In this document: in pieces, positions 40,916 through 49,604 of the stretch
Position numbering within the stretch: position 1 is the first letter of the stretch
Layout of the letters: the number at the start of each line of letters is the position of its first letter
Assembly (NCBI GenBank): GCA_049296795.1
Contig: JBAQTC010000041.1
Coordinates: forward strand, 1 to 49,878
Source: CAXNKH01 sp049296795
GTDB taxonomy: Bacteria; Pseudomonadota; Gammaproteobacteria; Burkholderiales; Burkholderiaceae_C
Reading direction: 5' to 3'
Length of the DNA stretch: 49,878 nt
Translations under genes and position numbers: made by a program
The notes under the pieces: model-generated
What the model was told of the DNA's origin: nothing
Databases searched by the model: none
Seen by the model: the letters and a program-made list of their open reading frames with translations, nothing else

Positions 40916-41475
40916 CACCACCAAACCCAAGCTGCAATCAATAGCAAGGTGCAAAAAGCCGCCACCAAGTCGTCGAGCATGATGGCAAAACCGGCCTTGC
41001 ACCAGACCCAGGGGTCGCTGCCCGTGGCGTTGTTGTGAAACAGGCGGTCCGCCCAGCCCACTGGGCCAGGCTTGACAGCATCAAAAAAACGAAACAGACC
41101 AAACGCCAGCAATTGCCCCAGCCAGCCCGTGGGCATGACCAACCACAGCACCAACCAGAAAGCCACAATCTCATCCCAAACAATGCTGCCGGGGTCGAGC
41201 ACTTGCATGTTCCTCGCCGTAACCGTGCAGGCCCACCAGCCCAGCACTAAAGAGACGGCCAGTAACCAGGCCCAGCCCGAATGGCTCAGCCAGGGTTGCA
41301 GCAGCACAAAACTCAGCCAGGCCCATAGCGTACCGACCGTCCCCGGTGCGATGGGGCTCAAACCTGAGCCAAATCCCAGTGCAATTGTGTGTGCAGGATG
41401 GCTCAACAGCATGGCAGCGACGGGGCGCGGAGCTGCATTCCCGGTGGTATGTTTGGCGCTGGTGTTAGTTGGCAT
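40915..41475 (-). CDS. pgpA: Phosphatidylglycerophosphatase A
   Basis: A 186-residue membrane phosphatase making phosphatidylglycerol. Visible are GFGSGLSPIAPGTVGTLWA, DPGSIVWDEIVAFW and the C-terminal IMLDDLVAAF that carry the conserved acidic residues. Four hydrophobic helices are present. The start is uncertain: an in-frame TTG lies at 41505, ATG at 41475 and ATG at 41412. I chose 41475; it overlaps the end of thiL by 11 bases. Confidence 0.9.
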   Translation of the reverse strand: MPTNTSAKHTTGNAAPRPVAAMLLSHPAHTIALGFGSGLSPIAPGTVGTLWAWLSFVLLQPWLSHSGWAWLLAVSLVLGWWACTVTARNMQVLDPGSIVWDEIVAFWLVLWLVMPTGWLGQLLAFGLFRFFDAVKPGPVGWADRLFHNNATGSDPWVWCKAGFAIMLDDLVAAFCTLLLIAAWVWW

Positions 41476-42466
41476 TGCTGCTGGCGCTTGATTTGAAATG
41501 GTCAAAAGAAGTGAAGCGTGATGGCATCTGCTTGCCCTGGGCGTCGATCAGCCGCAAGCCAGCGCTTTTCTCAATGTGACCAATTCGGTGCACAGGCGTT
41601 TGACTTGATTGCGCTGCGCTTTGCACCGCAGCACGGCGCGCGGGGGCCGCGGTGAAGACCAGCTCGTAATCGTCACCACCGGCCAACACGAATTCCAGCC
41701 GCTGCTGGGGGCTGATAGCGCCCTCACCCTGGTTCGCCATCAGATCTTGCACCAATTTGCTATGCACTGAGGCGCCGACACCAGACGCTTTCAGGATATG
41801 TCCAAGATCGCCCAACAAGCCATCACTGACATCGATGGCGGCGCTCGCCACTGCGCGCAATGCCAGGCCCAGCGCGACCCGGGGCGTAGGCTGCTCGAGT
41901 CGGGGTCGAGCTTGTTCCAACAGGCTAACTGAAGCCGGCAGCGTGCCGCGTAACAATTCCAGCGCCAGCCGGGCGTCGCCCAGCGTTCCGCTGACGTAAA
42001 TGTCGTCACCGACCTGGGCGCCGCTGCGCAGCAAGGCCTGACTTTTGCCATCGATCAAGTCGATTTCACCAAAGACGGTGATGCAAATGTTCAGGGGGCC
42101 CTGGGTGGTGTCGCCCCCGATCAGCTCGCAGTCATGGGCCAGCGCCAGCGCCAGCAATCCTTGGGAGAAAGGCGCCAGCCATAGCGGATCGGCGCGTGGC
42201 AAAGCCAAGGCCAGGGTGAAGGCCAGTGGCTTCGCACCGCAAGCGGCCAGGTCGCTCAGATTGACAGCCAGCGCTTTGTGACCCAGATGAGCTGGATTGA
42301 CATCAGAAAAAAAATGCCGACCTTCGACCAACATGTCGCAAGAGATAGCCATCTGGGTTGCAGGACGGAGTTGCAGCAGGGCGCAATCGTCGCCCACGCC
42401 CAGCACAGAGCGCTTGACCGGCCGCTTGAAAAAGCGATCGATCAAGTCAAATTCACCCAGATGCAT
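41465..42466 (-). CDS. thiL: Thiamine-monophosphate kinase
   Basis: A 333-residue enzyme making thiamine pyrophosphate from thiamine phosphate with ATP. Metal and phosphate-binding features are visible: VLGVGDDCALLQ near the N-terminus, SCDMLVEGRHF, GGDTTQGP and SDGLLGDLGH. The Met at 42466 has GAGAGG upstream; codons for TTG and GTG a few residues earlier are less likely. It sits between apaG and pgpA in one minus-strand operon. Confidence 0.95.
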   Translation of the reverse strand: MHLGEFDLIDRFFKRPVKRSVLGVGDDCALLQLRPATQMAISCDMLVEGRHFFSDVNPAHLGHKALAVNLSDLAACGAKPLAFTLALALPRADPLWLAPFSQGLLALALAHDCELIGGDTTQGPLNICITVFGEIDLIDGKSQALLRSGAQVGDDIYVSGTLGDARLALELLRGTLPASVSLLEQARPRLEQPTPRVALGLALRAVASAAIDVSDGLLGDLGHILKASGVGASVHSKLVQDLMANQGEGAISPQQRLEFVLAGGDDYELVFTAAPARRAAVQSAAQSSQTPVHRIGHIEKSAGLRLIDAQGKQMPSRFTSFDHFKSSASSNAN

Positions 42467-42477
42467 CACGCGACCTC

Positions 42478-42870
42478 TCAATGCAGAGTGTGCGCGCCGC
42501 CACTGGAGCTCAGGGCGTCGAGTACGAACATGGGGATATCAGTGTCGAATTTTTCGCCGTCTTCGGCTACACAGAAAAAGCTGCCGTGCATGGTCCCAGT
42601 CGGGGTGCGCAAGCGAGTTCCGCTGGTGTACTCAAAGGATTCGCCGGGTTTGAGCAGAGGTTGGTGGCCCACCACCCCGAGTCCCTTGATTTTTTCATTG
42701 TGACCCCTGGCGTCGTTCACGCTCCAGCTGCGGGAAACCAGCTGGGCCGCGACTTCTCCGACATTGGTAATGGTGATGGTGTAGGAGAAGACAAAAAGCC
42801 CCTGTTCCGGTGTGGATTGATCGGGCAGGAACTGGGGCAGAACTGCAACATGAAACTGATATTTGGCCAT
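42478..42870 (-). CDS. apaG: ApaG protein
   Basis: A 130-residue beta-sandwich protein of the ApaG family (Co2+/Mg2+ efflux-associated in Salmonella, exact role unknown). Family features are FSYTITITNVGEVAAQLVSRSWSVNDARG and the central GLGVVGHQPLLKPGESFEYTSGT. It is the first gene of the apaG-thiL-pgpA-pncC operon and is divergent from rpe by 78 bases. Confidence 0.95.
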   Translation of the reverse strand: MAKYQFHVAVLPQFLPDQSTPEQGLFVFSYTITITNVGEVAAQLVSRSWSVNDARGHNEKIKGLGVVGHQPLLKPGESFEYTSGTRLRTPTGTMHGSFFCVAEDGEKFDTDIPMFVLDALSSSGGAHTLH

Positions 42871-42948
42871 GCCCCAATGCTATCCTGAAACATTGAGGGA
42901 TAGACCCAAGCGCGGCGCTGCCCCCAACGGAGCGATTAAAATCTGACC

Positions 42949-43637
<689 letters not shown>

Positions 43638-43641
<4 letters not shown>

Positions 43642-44333
43642 GTGCGCCCTACGGCATGAATCCATTTAGCTTGGAGGCTGATTTTGATGCGGCCATCCTT
43701 GATCTGGATGGCACTTTGGTCGACACCTTGGGCGATTTTGTTTTTTCGCTCAACGCCATGCTCGACGACCTTGCGCTGCCCCGAGTCCAGCGTGCGCTAG
43801 TGGCGAATCTGGTGGGTAAGGGTTCCGAACACCTGATCCAAAGCACCTTGGCTCTGGCTCGGCCAGAGGCCAGTGCCAGTTCTCTGGAGGCGATTTACCC
43901 GCAGGCCTGGGACAGCTACCAGGGGCATTACCGGCGTATCAACGGCCAACATGCCGAGGTCTATCCCGGGGTAATTGAAGGTTTGGATCAGCTCGCCCAA
44001 GGTGGCTTGAAACTGGCCTGCCTGACCAACAAGCCCACGGCATTTGCACTGACCCTGCTACAAGACAAGAACTTGTCCAGTTATTTCGACTTCATTTTCG
44101 GGGGTGATTCCTTTGCCCGAAAAAAACCCGACCCCCTGCCATTGCTTAAAACCTGCGAAGCTCTGGGCAGTGAGCCCGGACGCACACTGATGGTGGGGGA
44201 TTCCAGCAACGATGCCCAAGCCGCACGTGCTGCGGGTTGTCCGGTACTGCTGGTGAGTTACGGGTTTAATCACGGCCAGCCGATTCACGCAGTGCCAGCT
44301 GATGGCTACATGGATTCGATGGCAGAGTTGTGA
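43638..44333 (+). CDS. gph: Phosphoglycolate phosphatase
   Basis: A 231-residue HAD hydrolase. Motif I DLDGTLVDT is near residues 22-30, motif II includes LTNKPTAF and motif III/IV GDSSNDAQAARAAG. It dephosphorylates 2-phosphoglycolate. The start is GTG at 43638 overlapping the rpe stop as GTGA; an ATG 18 bases further (MNPFSLEAD) is the alternative and I cannot decide by ribosome-binding site. Located between rpe and trpE as in many Burkholderiales. Confidence 0.92.
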
Positions 44334-44361
44334 TCCTTCTAGAATCAACCCACTTTTTGCG

Positions 44362-45855
44362 ATGAACGAAATCGAATTTACAAGTCTGGCTCAGCAAGGC
44401 TATAACCGCATTCCGCTGATGCTGCAGGCATTTGCTGACTTGGAAACCCCGTTGTCGCTTTACCTCAAGTTGGCACATGCACCGGGCGGGGAAAACTCAT
44501 TCCTGCTCGAATCGGTGGTGGGGGGTGAGCGATTTGGTCGCTACAGCTTCATCGGCTTGCCGGCCCGAACTTTGATCCGGGCGCAAGGTTTTGGCGCGGA
44601 TTGCCGCACCGAAGTGGTGACCGACGGGGAGGTGGTCGAGACTTCGCATGACAATCCGCTGGACTTCATCGCCAGCTACCAGCAGCGCTTCAAAGTGGCG
44701 TTGCGAGCGGACCTGCCGCGGTTTTGCGGGGGACTGGCCGGTTATTTCGGTTACGACGCCGTGCGCTATATCGAGAAGAAATTGCAGTTGAGCTGCCCAA
44801 ACGACAGCCTGGGTTGCCCCGATATTTTGTTGTTGCAGTGCGAAGAATTGGCTGTGATCGATAACCTCTCGGGCAAGCTGTCTTTGATTGTGTATGCCGA
44901 TCCGGCCCAACCCAGCGCCTACGCCCAAGCCAGTGCACGTTTACAGCAGCTCAAGGAGTTGCTGAAATTTTCGGTCAACGCGCCGCAGGTCTTGCCCTCG
45001 GCCAGTCAGCCGGTTCAACGCGAGTTTGCCAAGGCGGATTACATTGCTGCGGTGGAGCGCGCCAAAGAGTTGATTGCGGCGGGCGATTTCATGCAAGTTC
45101 AGGTCGGTCAGCGCATCAGCAAGCGCTATACCGAGTCACCCTTGAGCCTGTACCGCTCGTTGCGAACCTTGAACCCCTCGCCTTATATGTATTACTACGA
45201 CTTCGGCGAGTTCCAAGTCGTCGGTGCATCACCCGAAATTCTGGTGCGCCAGGAAAGAACCGCCGAAGGACAGAAAGTTACCATCCGTCCACTGGCGGGT
45301 ACCCGGCCCCGTGGCGCGACCCCCGAGCTGGACAAGGCCGCCGAAATCGAGTTGCTGGCCGACCCGAAAGAACGGGCAGAGCATGTGATGCTGATTGATC
45401 TGGCGCGCAATGACATTGGCCGAATTGCCAAGACCGGCAGCGTCAAAGTGACCGAGGCGTTTGCCGTTGAGCGTTACAGCCACGTGATGCATATCGTGAG
45501 CAATGTCGAGGGCATGCTGCTCGATGGAATGAGCGCGATGGATGTGCTCAAAGCCACTTTCCCGGCCGGTACGCTCACCGGAGCACCCAAGGTTCATGCC
45601 ATGGAGCTGATCGATCAACTTGAGCCGAGTAAGCGCGGACTGTACGGTGGTGCTTGTGGTTATCTGAGCTATGCCGGTGACATGGATGTGGCCATCGCCA
45701 TTCGCACCGGCATCATCAAGAACGGCATGCTCTACGTGCAAGCCGCCGCTGGCGTAGTGGCTGACTCTGTGCCCGAACTCGAATGGCAGGAAACTGAGGC
45801 TAAGGCCCGAGCCTTGCTGCGGGCCAGTGAGCTGGTCGAGGAGGGTTTGCAATGA
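44362..45855 (+). CDS. trpE: Anthranilate synthase component I
   Basis: A 497-residue chorismate-using enzyme that makes anthranilate from chorismate with ammonia from TrpG. Visible are the feedback-site region LLESVVGGERFGRYSF and the C-terminal catalytic block (RPLAGTRPRG, HVMLIDLARNDIG, PAGTLTGAPKVHAMELID). The Met at 44362 was chosen; the frame is open earlier into gph. Only 28 bases separate it from gph, so no leader peptide attenuator fits in front. Confidence 0.97.
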   Translation: MNEIEFTSLAQQGYNRIPLMLQAFADLETPLSLYLKLAHAPGGENSFLLESVVGGERFGRYSFIGLPARTLIRAQGFGADCRTEVVTDGEVVETSHDNPLDFIASYQQRFKVALRADLPRFCGGLAGYFGYDAVRYIEKKLQLSCPNDSLGCPDILLLQCEELAVIDNLSGKLSLIVYADPAQPSAYAQASARLQQLKELLKFSVNAPQVLPSASQPVQREFAKADYIAAVERAKELIAAGDFMQVQVGQRISKRYTESPLSLYRSLRTLNPSPYMYYYDFGEFQVVGASPEILVRQERTAEGQKVTIRPLAGTRPRGATPELDKAAEIELLADPKERAEHVMLIDLARNDIGRIAKTGSVKVTEAFAVERYSHVMHIVSNVEGMLLDGMSAMDVLKATFPAGTLTGAPKVHAMELIDQLEPSKRGLYGGACGYLSYAGDMDVAIAIRTGIIKNGMLYVQAAAGVVADSVPELEWQETEAKARALLRASELVEEGLQ

Positions 45856-46478
45856 AGCTCTTGATGATAGACAACTACGACAGCTTCACTTACAACCTGG
45901 TGCAATACTTTGGTGAGCTGGGCGCTGTGGTCGAGGTGTTTCGCAACGATGAGGTCACGCTGGACGAGTTGGATGCGCGCCTGAACGCGGGCCAGCTCGA
46001 CCGGCTGGTGATATCGCCCGGACCCTGTGCGCCGGATCAGGCGGGTATTTCGGTCGCGGCAATTCGCCACTTTGCAGGGAAACTGCCAATTTTGGGGGTT
46101 TGTCTGGGGCATCAGGCCATCGGCGCTGCATTTGGTGGAAAAATCATTCGCGCCCGACAACTGATGCACGGCAAGACCAGTGTCATCACCACCACCCAAG
46201 TGGGTGTGTTTGCGGGTTTGCCGGCCCAGTTCACGGTGAATCGCTATCACTCCTTGTCGATTGAACGTGCCAGCTGCCCGCCCGAGCTGGAGATCACGGC
46301 CTGGACCGACGACGGCGAGATCATGGGCGTGAAGCACAGGACGCTCGCCATCGAAGGCGTCCAGTTTCATCCCGAAAGTATTCTGACCGAGCATGGCCAT
46401 GCCTTGCTGAAGAATTTTTTGAAGCCTTGGGGGACAGACCGCAGCGACATGCAGTGCGCTAGCCCTGTCCCCAACTGA
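45852..46478 (+). CDS. trpG: Anthranilate synthase component II (glutamine amidotransferase) with repeat-derived C-terminus
   Basis: A 208-residue class-I glutamine amidotransferase. Cys in GVCLGHQAIGAAFGG is the nucleophile, and the His-Glu pair is in VQFHPESILTEHG. Ordinary TrpG ends near HALLKNFLK; here about 17 further residues (KPWGTDRSDMQCASPVPN) are encoded by a repeat at 46427-46500 and are probably not functional. The ATG overlaps the trpE stop by four bases. Confidence 0.95.
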   Translation: MKLLMIDNYDSFTYNLVQYFGELGAVVEVFRNDEVTLDELDARLNAGQLDRLVISPGPCAPDQAGISVAAIRHFAGKLPILGVCLGHQAIGAAFGGKIIRARQLMHGKTSVITTTQVGVFAGLPAQFTVNRYHSLSIERASCPPELEITAWTDDGEIMGVKHRTLAIEGVQFHPESILTEHGHALLKNFLKPWGTDRSDMQCASPVPN

Positions 46479-46500
46479 TTAATTATTGGGGGACAGACCC
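46427..46500 (+). repeat. GGGGACAG repeat unit spanning the trpG end and trpD ribosome-binding region
   Basis: TTGGGGGACAGACC occurs at 46427-46440 and, identically, at 46486-46499. Between them CTGTCCCCAA (46465-46474) is the reverse complement of TTGGGGACAG (one extra G in the left arm), so the unit can form a hairpin. The first copy is inside the trpG reading frame and the last ends one base before the trpD ATG. The layout resembles a short dispersed palindromic repeat. Confidence 0.7.
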
Positions 46501-47541
46501 ATGAGCACAGACAGCAAAATCACCCCGCAACAAGCCTTGCAACGCGTCATTGAGCATCGCGAGATATTTCATGACGAAATGCTGCATCTGATGCGGCTTA
46601 TCATGAGTGGCAAGATGTCGCCCGTACTGATGGCTGCGCTGATCACTGGCTTGCGCGTCAAGAAAGAGACGATTGGGGAAATCACAGCGGCAGCACAAGT
46701 GATGCGCGAGTTTTCCACCAAGGTCGAAGTGGCTGAGCGCAGCCATTTGGTCGATATTGTGGGAACCGGTGGCGACGGCTCGCACACGTTCAATATTTCC
46801 ACTTGCTCCATGTTTGTTGCGGCGGCAGCCGGTGCCAGGGTGAGCAAGCATGGTGGGCGCAGCGTCAGCAGCAAGAGCGGCAGCGCTGATGTGCTGGAAG
46901 CGCTAGGTGTTCATATCAATTTGTCACCAAGCGCGATCGCCCGCTGTATTGCGCAGGTTGGAGTCGGGTTCATGTTCGCCCCCAACCACCATCCCGCCAT
47001 GAAAAATGTGGCACCGGTTCGCAAGGAGCTGGGCATCAAGACCCTGTTCAACATCCTGGGACCCTTGACCAATCCGGCAGCTGCCCCCAATATTTTGATG
47101 GGTGTGTTCCACTCAGATTTGGTCGGCATCCAGGTGCGCGCCTTGCAGCGACTCGGCGCCGAACATGCTTTGGTCGTATTTGGCCGCGACGGGCTCGATG
47201 AAGTCAGTCTGGGTGCGGCCACGCTGGTGGGCGAGCTCAAGGGCGGTCAGATCAGCGAGTATGAAATCCATCCGGAAGATTTTGGCCTGAGCATGACCAG
47301 CACGCGAGCGCTGCGGGTCGAAACGCCTGAGCAGTCCAGCGCCATGTTGTTGGGTGTTCTCGACAATCAGGCAGGCGCCGCCAAAAACATTGTGGTGCTC
47401 AATGCGGGGGTGGCTTTGTATGCAGCCAATGTGACCGACACGGTGCAAGCTGGCGTTGCACTGGCCCGCTCCGTCATCGAATCGGGTGCGGCCAAGGCCA
47501 AGCTGGCAGAATTCTCGGCCCTGACCCAGGCGCTGGTATGA
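46501..47541 (+). CDS. trpD: Anthranilate phosphoribosyltransferase
   Basis: A 346-residue enzyme joining anthranilate to PRPP. The PRPP motif GTGGDGSHTFNIS and the KHGGRSVSSKSGSADVLEALG segment are intact, as is NVAPVRKELGIKTLFNILGPLTNPA. The TTG at 46486 lies in the repeat; the ATG at 46501 is the likely start. The purine-rich GGGGGACAG of the repeat would serve as its ribosome-binding site. Trp genes are split from trpFBA, which are not in the window. Confidence 0.96.
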   Translation: MSTDSKITPQQALQRVIEHREIFHDEMLHLMRLIMSGKMSPVLMAALITGLRVKKETIGEITAAAQVMREFSTKVEVAERSHLVDIVGTGGDGSHTFNISTCSMFVAAAAGARVSKHGGRSVSSKSGSADVLEALGVHINLSPSAIARCIAQVGVGFMFAPNHHPAMKNVAPVRKELGIKTLFNILGPLTNPAAAPNILMGVFHSDLVGIQVRALQRLGAEHALVVFGRDGLDEVSLGAATLVGELKGGQISEYEIHPEDFGLSMTSTRALRVETPEQSSAMLLGVLDNQAGAAKNIVVLNAGVALYAANVTDTVQAGVALARSVIESGAAKAKLAEFSALTQALV

Positions 47542-47581
47542 AGCCTGACGCGTAAGCTCACCACCGACCACCAAACCCACC

Positions 47582-48373
47582 ATGTCTGACATTCTGAACA
47601 AAATTGTCGCCGTTAAACGCGAAGAAATCGCGCTCTCACTCAATCGGAAATCTTTTCAGGCAATGCGCGCCGATGCCGAATCCCGGATTTTGACCCGAGA
47701 TTTTGTCGCCGCCCTGCGCAAAAAAATCGCTGCCGCTCGCCCCGCCGTGATTGCCGAAATCAAAAAAGCCAGTCCGTCCAAAGGCGTGTTACGGCAAAAT
47801 TTCATTCCGGCTGACATTGCGCAAAGTTACGCCGAGCATGGGGCTGCGTGTTTGTCGGTATTGACCGACAGGCAGTTTTTTCAAGGCGAACCAGACTTCC
47901 TCAAACAAGCCCGCGCTTCTTGTCAGCTACCTGTATTGCGCAAGGATTTCATGGTCGACCCTTACCAAGTGTACGAGTCACGGGCCATGGGAGCGGACTG
48001 TATCTTGTTGATTGCAGCTTGCTTGGATGACGCCCAGATGGCTGACTTCGAAGCGATTGCGACCAGTCTAGATATGGCGGTGTTGGTCGAGGTTCATGAT
48101 GAGGCCGAGTTGGAGCGCGCTGTGCGACTCAAAACGCCCTTGCTGGGTGTCAATAATCGGAATTTGCGTACTTTCGAGGTGTCGTTGGGGACAACGCTGG
48201 CCTTGCGCAAACAAGTGCCGCCAGATCGTTTACTGGTTACCGAGAGTGGTATTTTGACCCGAGAGGATGTGTTGACCATGGGTTCGGCAGGCGTCAATGC
48301 TTTTCTGGTGGGCGAGGCCTTCATGCGGGCGCCCGACCCCGGCTTGGCGTTGGCCGCCCTGTTTGGCGAGTGA
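47582..48373 (+). CDS. trpC: Indole-3-glycerol phosphate synthase
   Basis: A 263-residue TIM-barrel enzyme making indole-3-glycerol phosphate. The catalytic motif EIKKASPSKGVLR, the second strand VLRKDFMVDPYQVYES and the C-terminal ESGILTREDV are clear. It starts 40 bases after trpD and overlaps ung by four bases. It is not fused to trpF. Confidence 0.97.
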   Translation: MSDILNKIVAVKREEIALSLNRKSFQAMRADAESRILTRDFVAALRKKIAAARPAVIAEIKKASPSKGVLRQNFIPADIAQSYAEHGAACLSVLTDRQFFQGEPDFLKQARASCQLPVLRKDFMVDPYQVYESRAMGADCILLIAACLDDAQMADFEAIATSLDMAVLVEVHDEAELERAVRLKTPLLGVNNRNLRTFEVSLGTTLALRKQVPPDRLLVTESGILTREDVLTMGSAGVNAFLVGEAFMRAPDPGLALAALFGE

Positions 48374-49119
48374 CCCTGCCGCTATTTGATACCGGGGGGC
48401 AGACCCCAGCACCCTGCCTGCAGCGCTGGGCGCCGCAAGACTGGGCGGTGGCGGCTGATTGGCAGCCTCTGATCGATGAATTTCTGGCTAGTCCATCGGC
48501 CCTCCAACTTGAGATTTTTATGCGTCAGCGGCTGGCCGACGGAGCCACGGTGTTCCCGCCGCATCCCTTGCGCGCACTGGAGCTCACCCCCTTGGCCCAG
48601 GTTCGGGTGCTGATTCTGGGGCAAGACCCCTACCACGGGCCGGGTCAGGCCGAGGGAATGGCTTTTTCGGTTGCCCCAGGCGTGAGATTCCCGCCCTCGC
48701 TGAGCAATATCTTGAAGGAAGTGGGGCGTGATTTGGCGCAGCCCATGCCGCAGCACGGCTCCTTGCTGCGTTGGGCTGAACAGGGTGTGCTCCTGCTCAA
48801 TAGCTGCTTGACGGTGGAGCAAGGGCAGGCTGCCAGCCACTCTGGGCGGGGTTGGGAGGCGCTGACCCGGGCCATTGTTCGTGTGGTTCAGGGTTCGGCC
48901 CAGCCGGTGGTTTTTATGTTGTGGGGTGCTCACGCCCAAACGCTGGCCGGGGCCTGGGTGAGTCAGGCGCAAGCGGGTGGACCGCGTTTAACGCTCAGCG
49001 CTAATCACCCCTCGCCCTTGTCGGCATTGCGACCGCCCAAGCCGTTTCGGGCTTGTGCCCACTTCAGCCAGGCCAATGATTTTTTACAAGCGCATAACGC
49101 TGCTCCCATTCTTTGGTAG
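48370..49119 (+). CDS. ung: Uracil-DNA glycosylase
   Basis: A 249-residue family-1 uracil-DNA glycosylase that removes uracil from DNA. The water-activating Asp86 is in GQDPYHGPG (84-92), and the leucine loop NHPSPLSALR follows near residue 212. The start is GTG, overlapping the trpC stop as GTGA; no ATG would give a full N-terminus. The first 20 residues (MTLPLFDTGGQTPAP) are unusual and contain a GGGGGGCAGACCCC tract (48394-48407) like the trpGD repeat. Confidence 0.94.
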   Translation: MTLPLFDTGGQTPAPCLQRWAPQDWAVAADWQPLIDEFLASPSALQLEIFMRQRLADGATVFPPHPLRALELTPLAQVRVLILGQDPYHGPGQAEGMAFSVAPGVRFPPSLSNILKEVGRDLAQPMPQHGSLLRWAEQGVLLLNSCLTVEQGQAASHSGRGWEALTRAIVRVVQGSAQPVVFMLWGAHAQTLAGAWVSQAQAGGPRLTLSANHPSPLSALRPPKPFRACAHFSQANDFLQAHNAAPILW

Positions 49120-49183
49120 GCCGGGGAAGTCCGGCTGCGAGCGCCGCTGACTTATTTCCATGGCATAATCTGCGGTTCACTAA

Positions 49184-49269
49184 GGAGAGGTGGCCGAGTG
49201 GTTAATGGCAGCAGACTGTAAATCTGCCCTCTTACGAGTACGCTGGTTCGAATCCAGCCCTCTCCACCA
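49184..49269 (+). tRNA. tRNA-Tyr (anticodon GTA)
   Basis: An 86-base class II tRNA. The acceptor stem GGAGAGG (49184-49190) pairs with CCTCTCC (49259-49265), followed by A and an encoded CCA. The anticodon loop CTGTAAA carries GTA, and a long variable arm lies before the GGTTCGAATCC T-arm. It is first in a Tyr-Gly-Thr-tuf cluster. Confidence 0.97.
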
Positions 49270-49343
49270 GTGATGAATTGACAAGTAGGTTGAAGCGGCG
49301 TGTGTCTGGATGTCGCACTGAAGGTTGTTAAATCGGCCTCAAT

Positions 49344-49417
49344 GCGGGAGTAGTTCAATGGTAGAACCCTAGCCTTCCAAGCTAATGACGCGGGTTCGAT
49401 TCCCGTCTCCCGCTCCA
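49344..49417 (+). tRNA. tRNA-Gly (anticodon TCC)
   Basis: A 74-base tRNA with acceptor stem GCGGGAG (49344-49350) pairing with CTCCCGC (49407-49413), discriminator T and encoded CCA. The anticodon loop CTTCCAA carries TCC. The T-arm is GGGTTCGATTCCC. Confidence 0.97.
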
Positions 49418-49449
49418 TGCGTCGATTTGTTGTTGGTATGAGTGGTAAT

Positions 49450-49524
<75 letters not shown>

Positions 49525-49534
49525 AGTTTGGCGT

Positions 49535-49552
49535 TGCCGACATCGGTCGGCA
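49535..49552 (+). other. Hairpin between tRNA-Thr and tuf
   Basis: TGCCGAC (49535-49541) pairs perfectly with GTCGGCA (49546-49552) around an ATCG tetraloop, followed by the T-rich TTGCATTTTGTTG. It could be a weak terminator, an attenuator or an RNase processing site in a tRNA-tuf transcript. Confidence 0.5.
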
Positions 49553-49604
49553 TTGCATTTTGTTGTTTGGCACTGACTTTTCGTATCTTCTGGAGAAATG
49601 AAAA

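Noticed and set aside
42875..42903. Overlapping short inverted repeats (CTATCC/GGATAG and CAATG/CATTG) between apaG and rpe.
   Set aside because: The stems are only five or six bases with large loops and mutually exclusive, so chance is a sufficient explanation.
49120..49135. GCCGG/CCGGC hairpin directly after ung.
   Set aside because: Only five pairs and no T-run; too weak to call a terminator.
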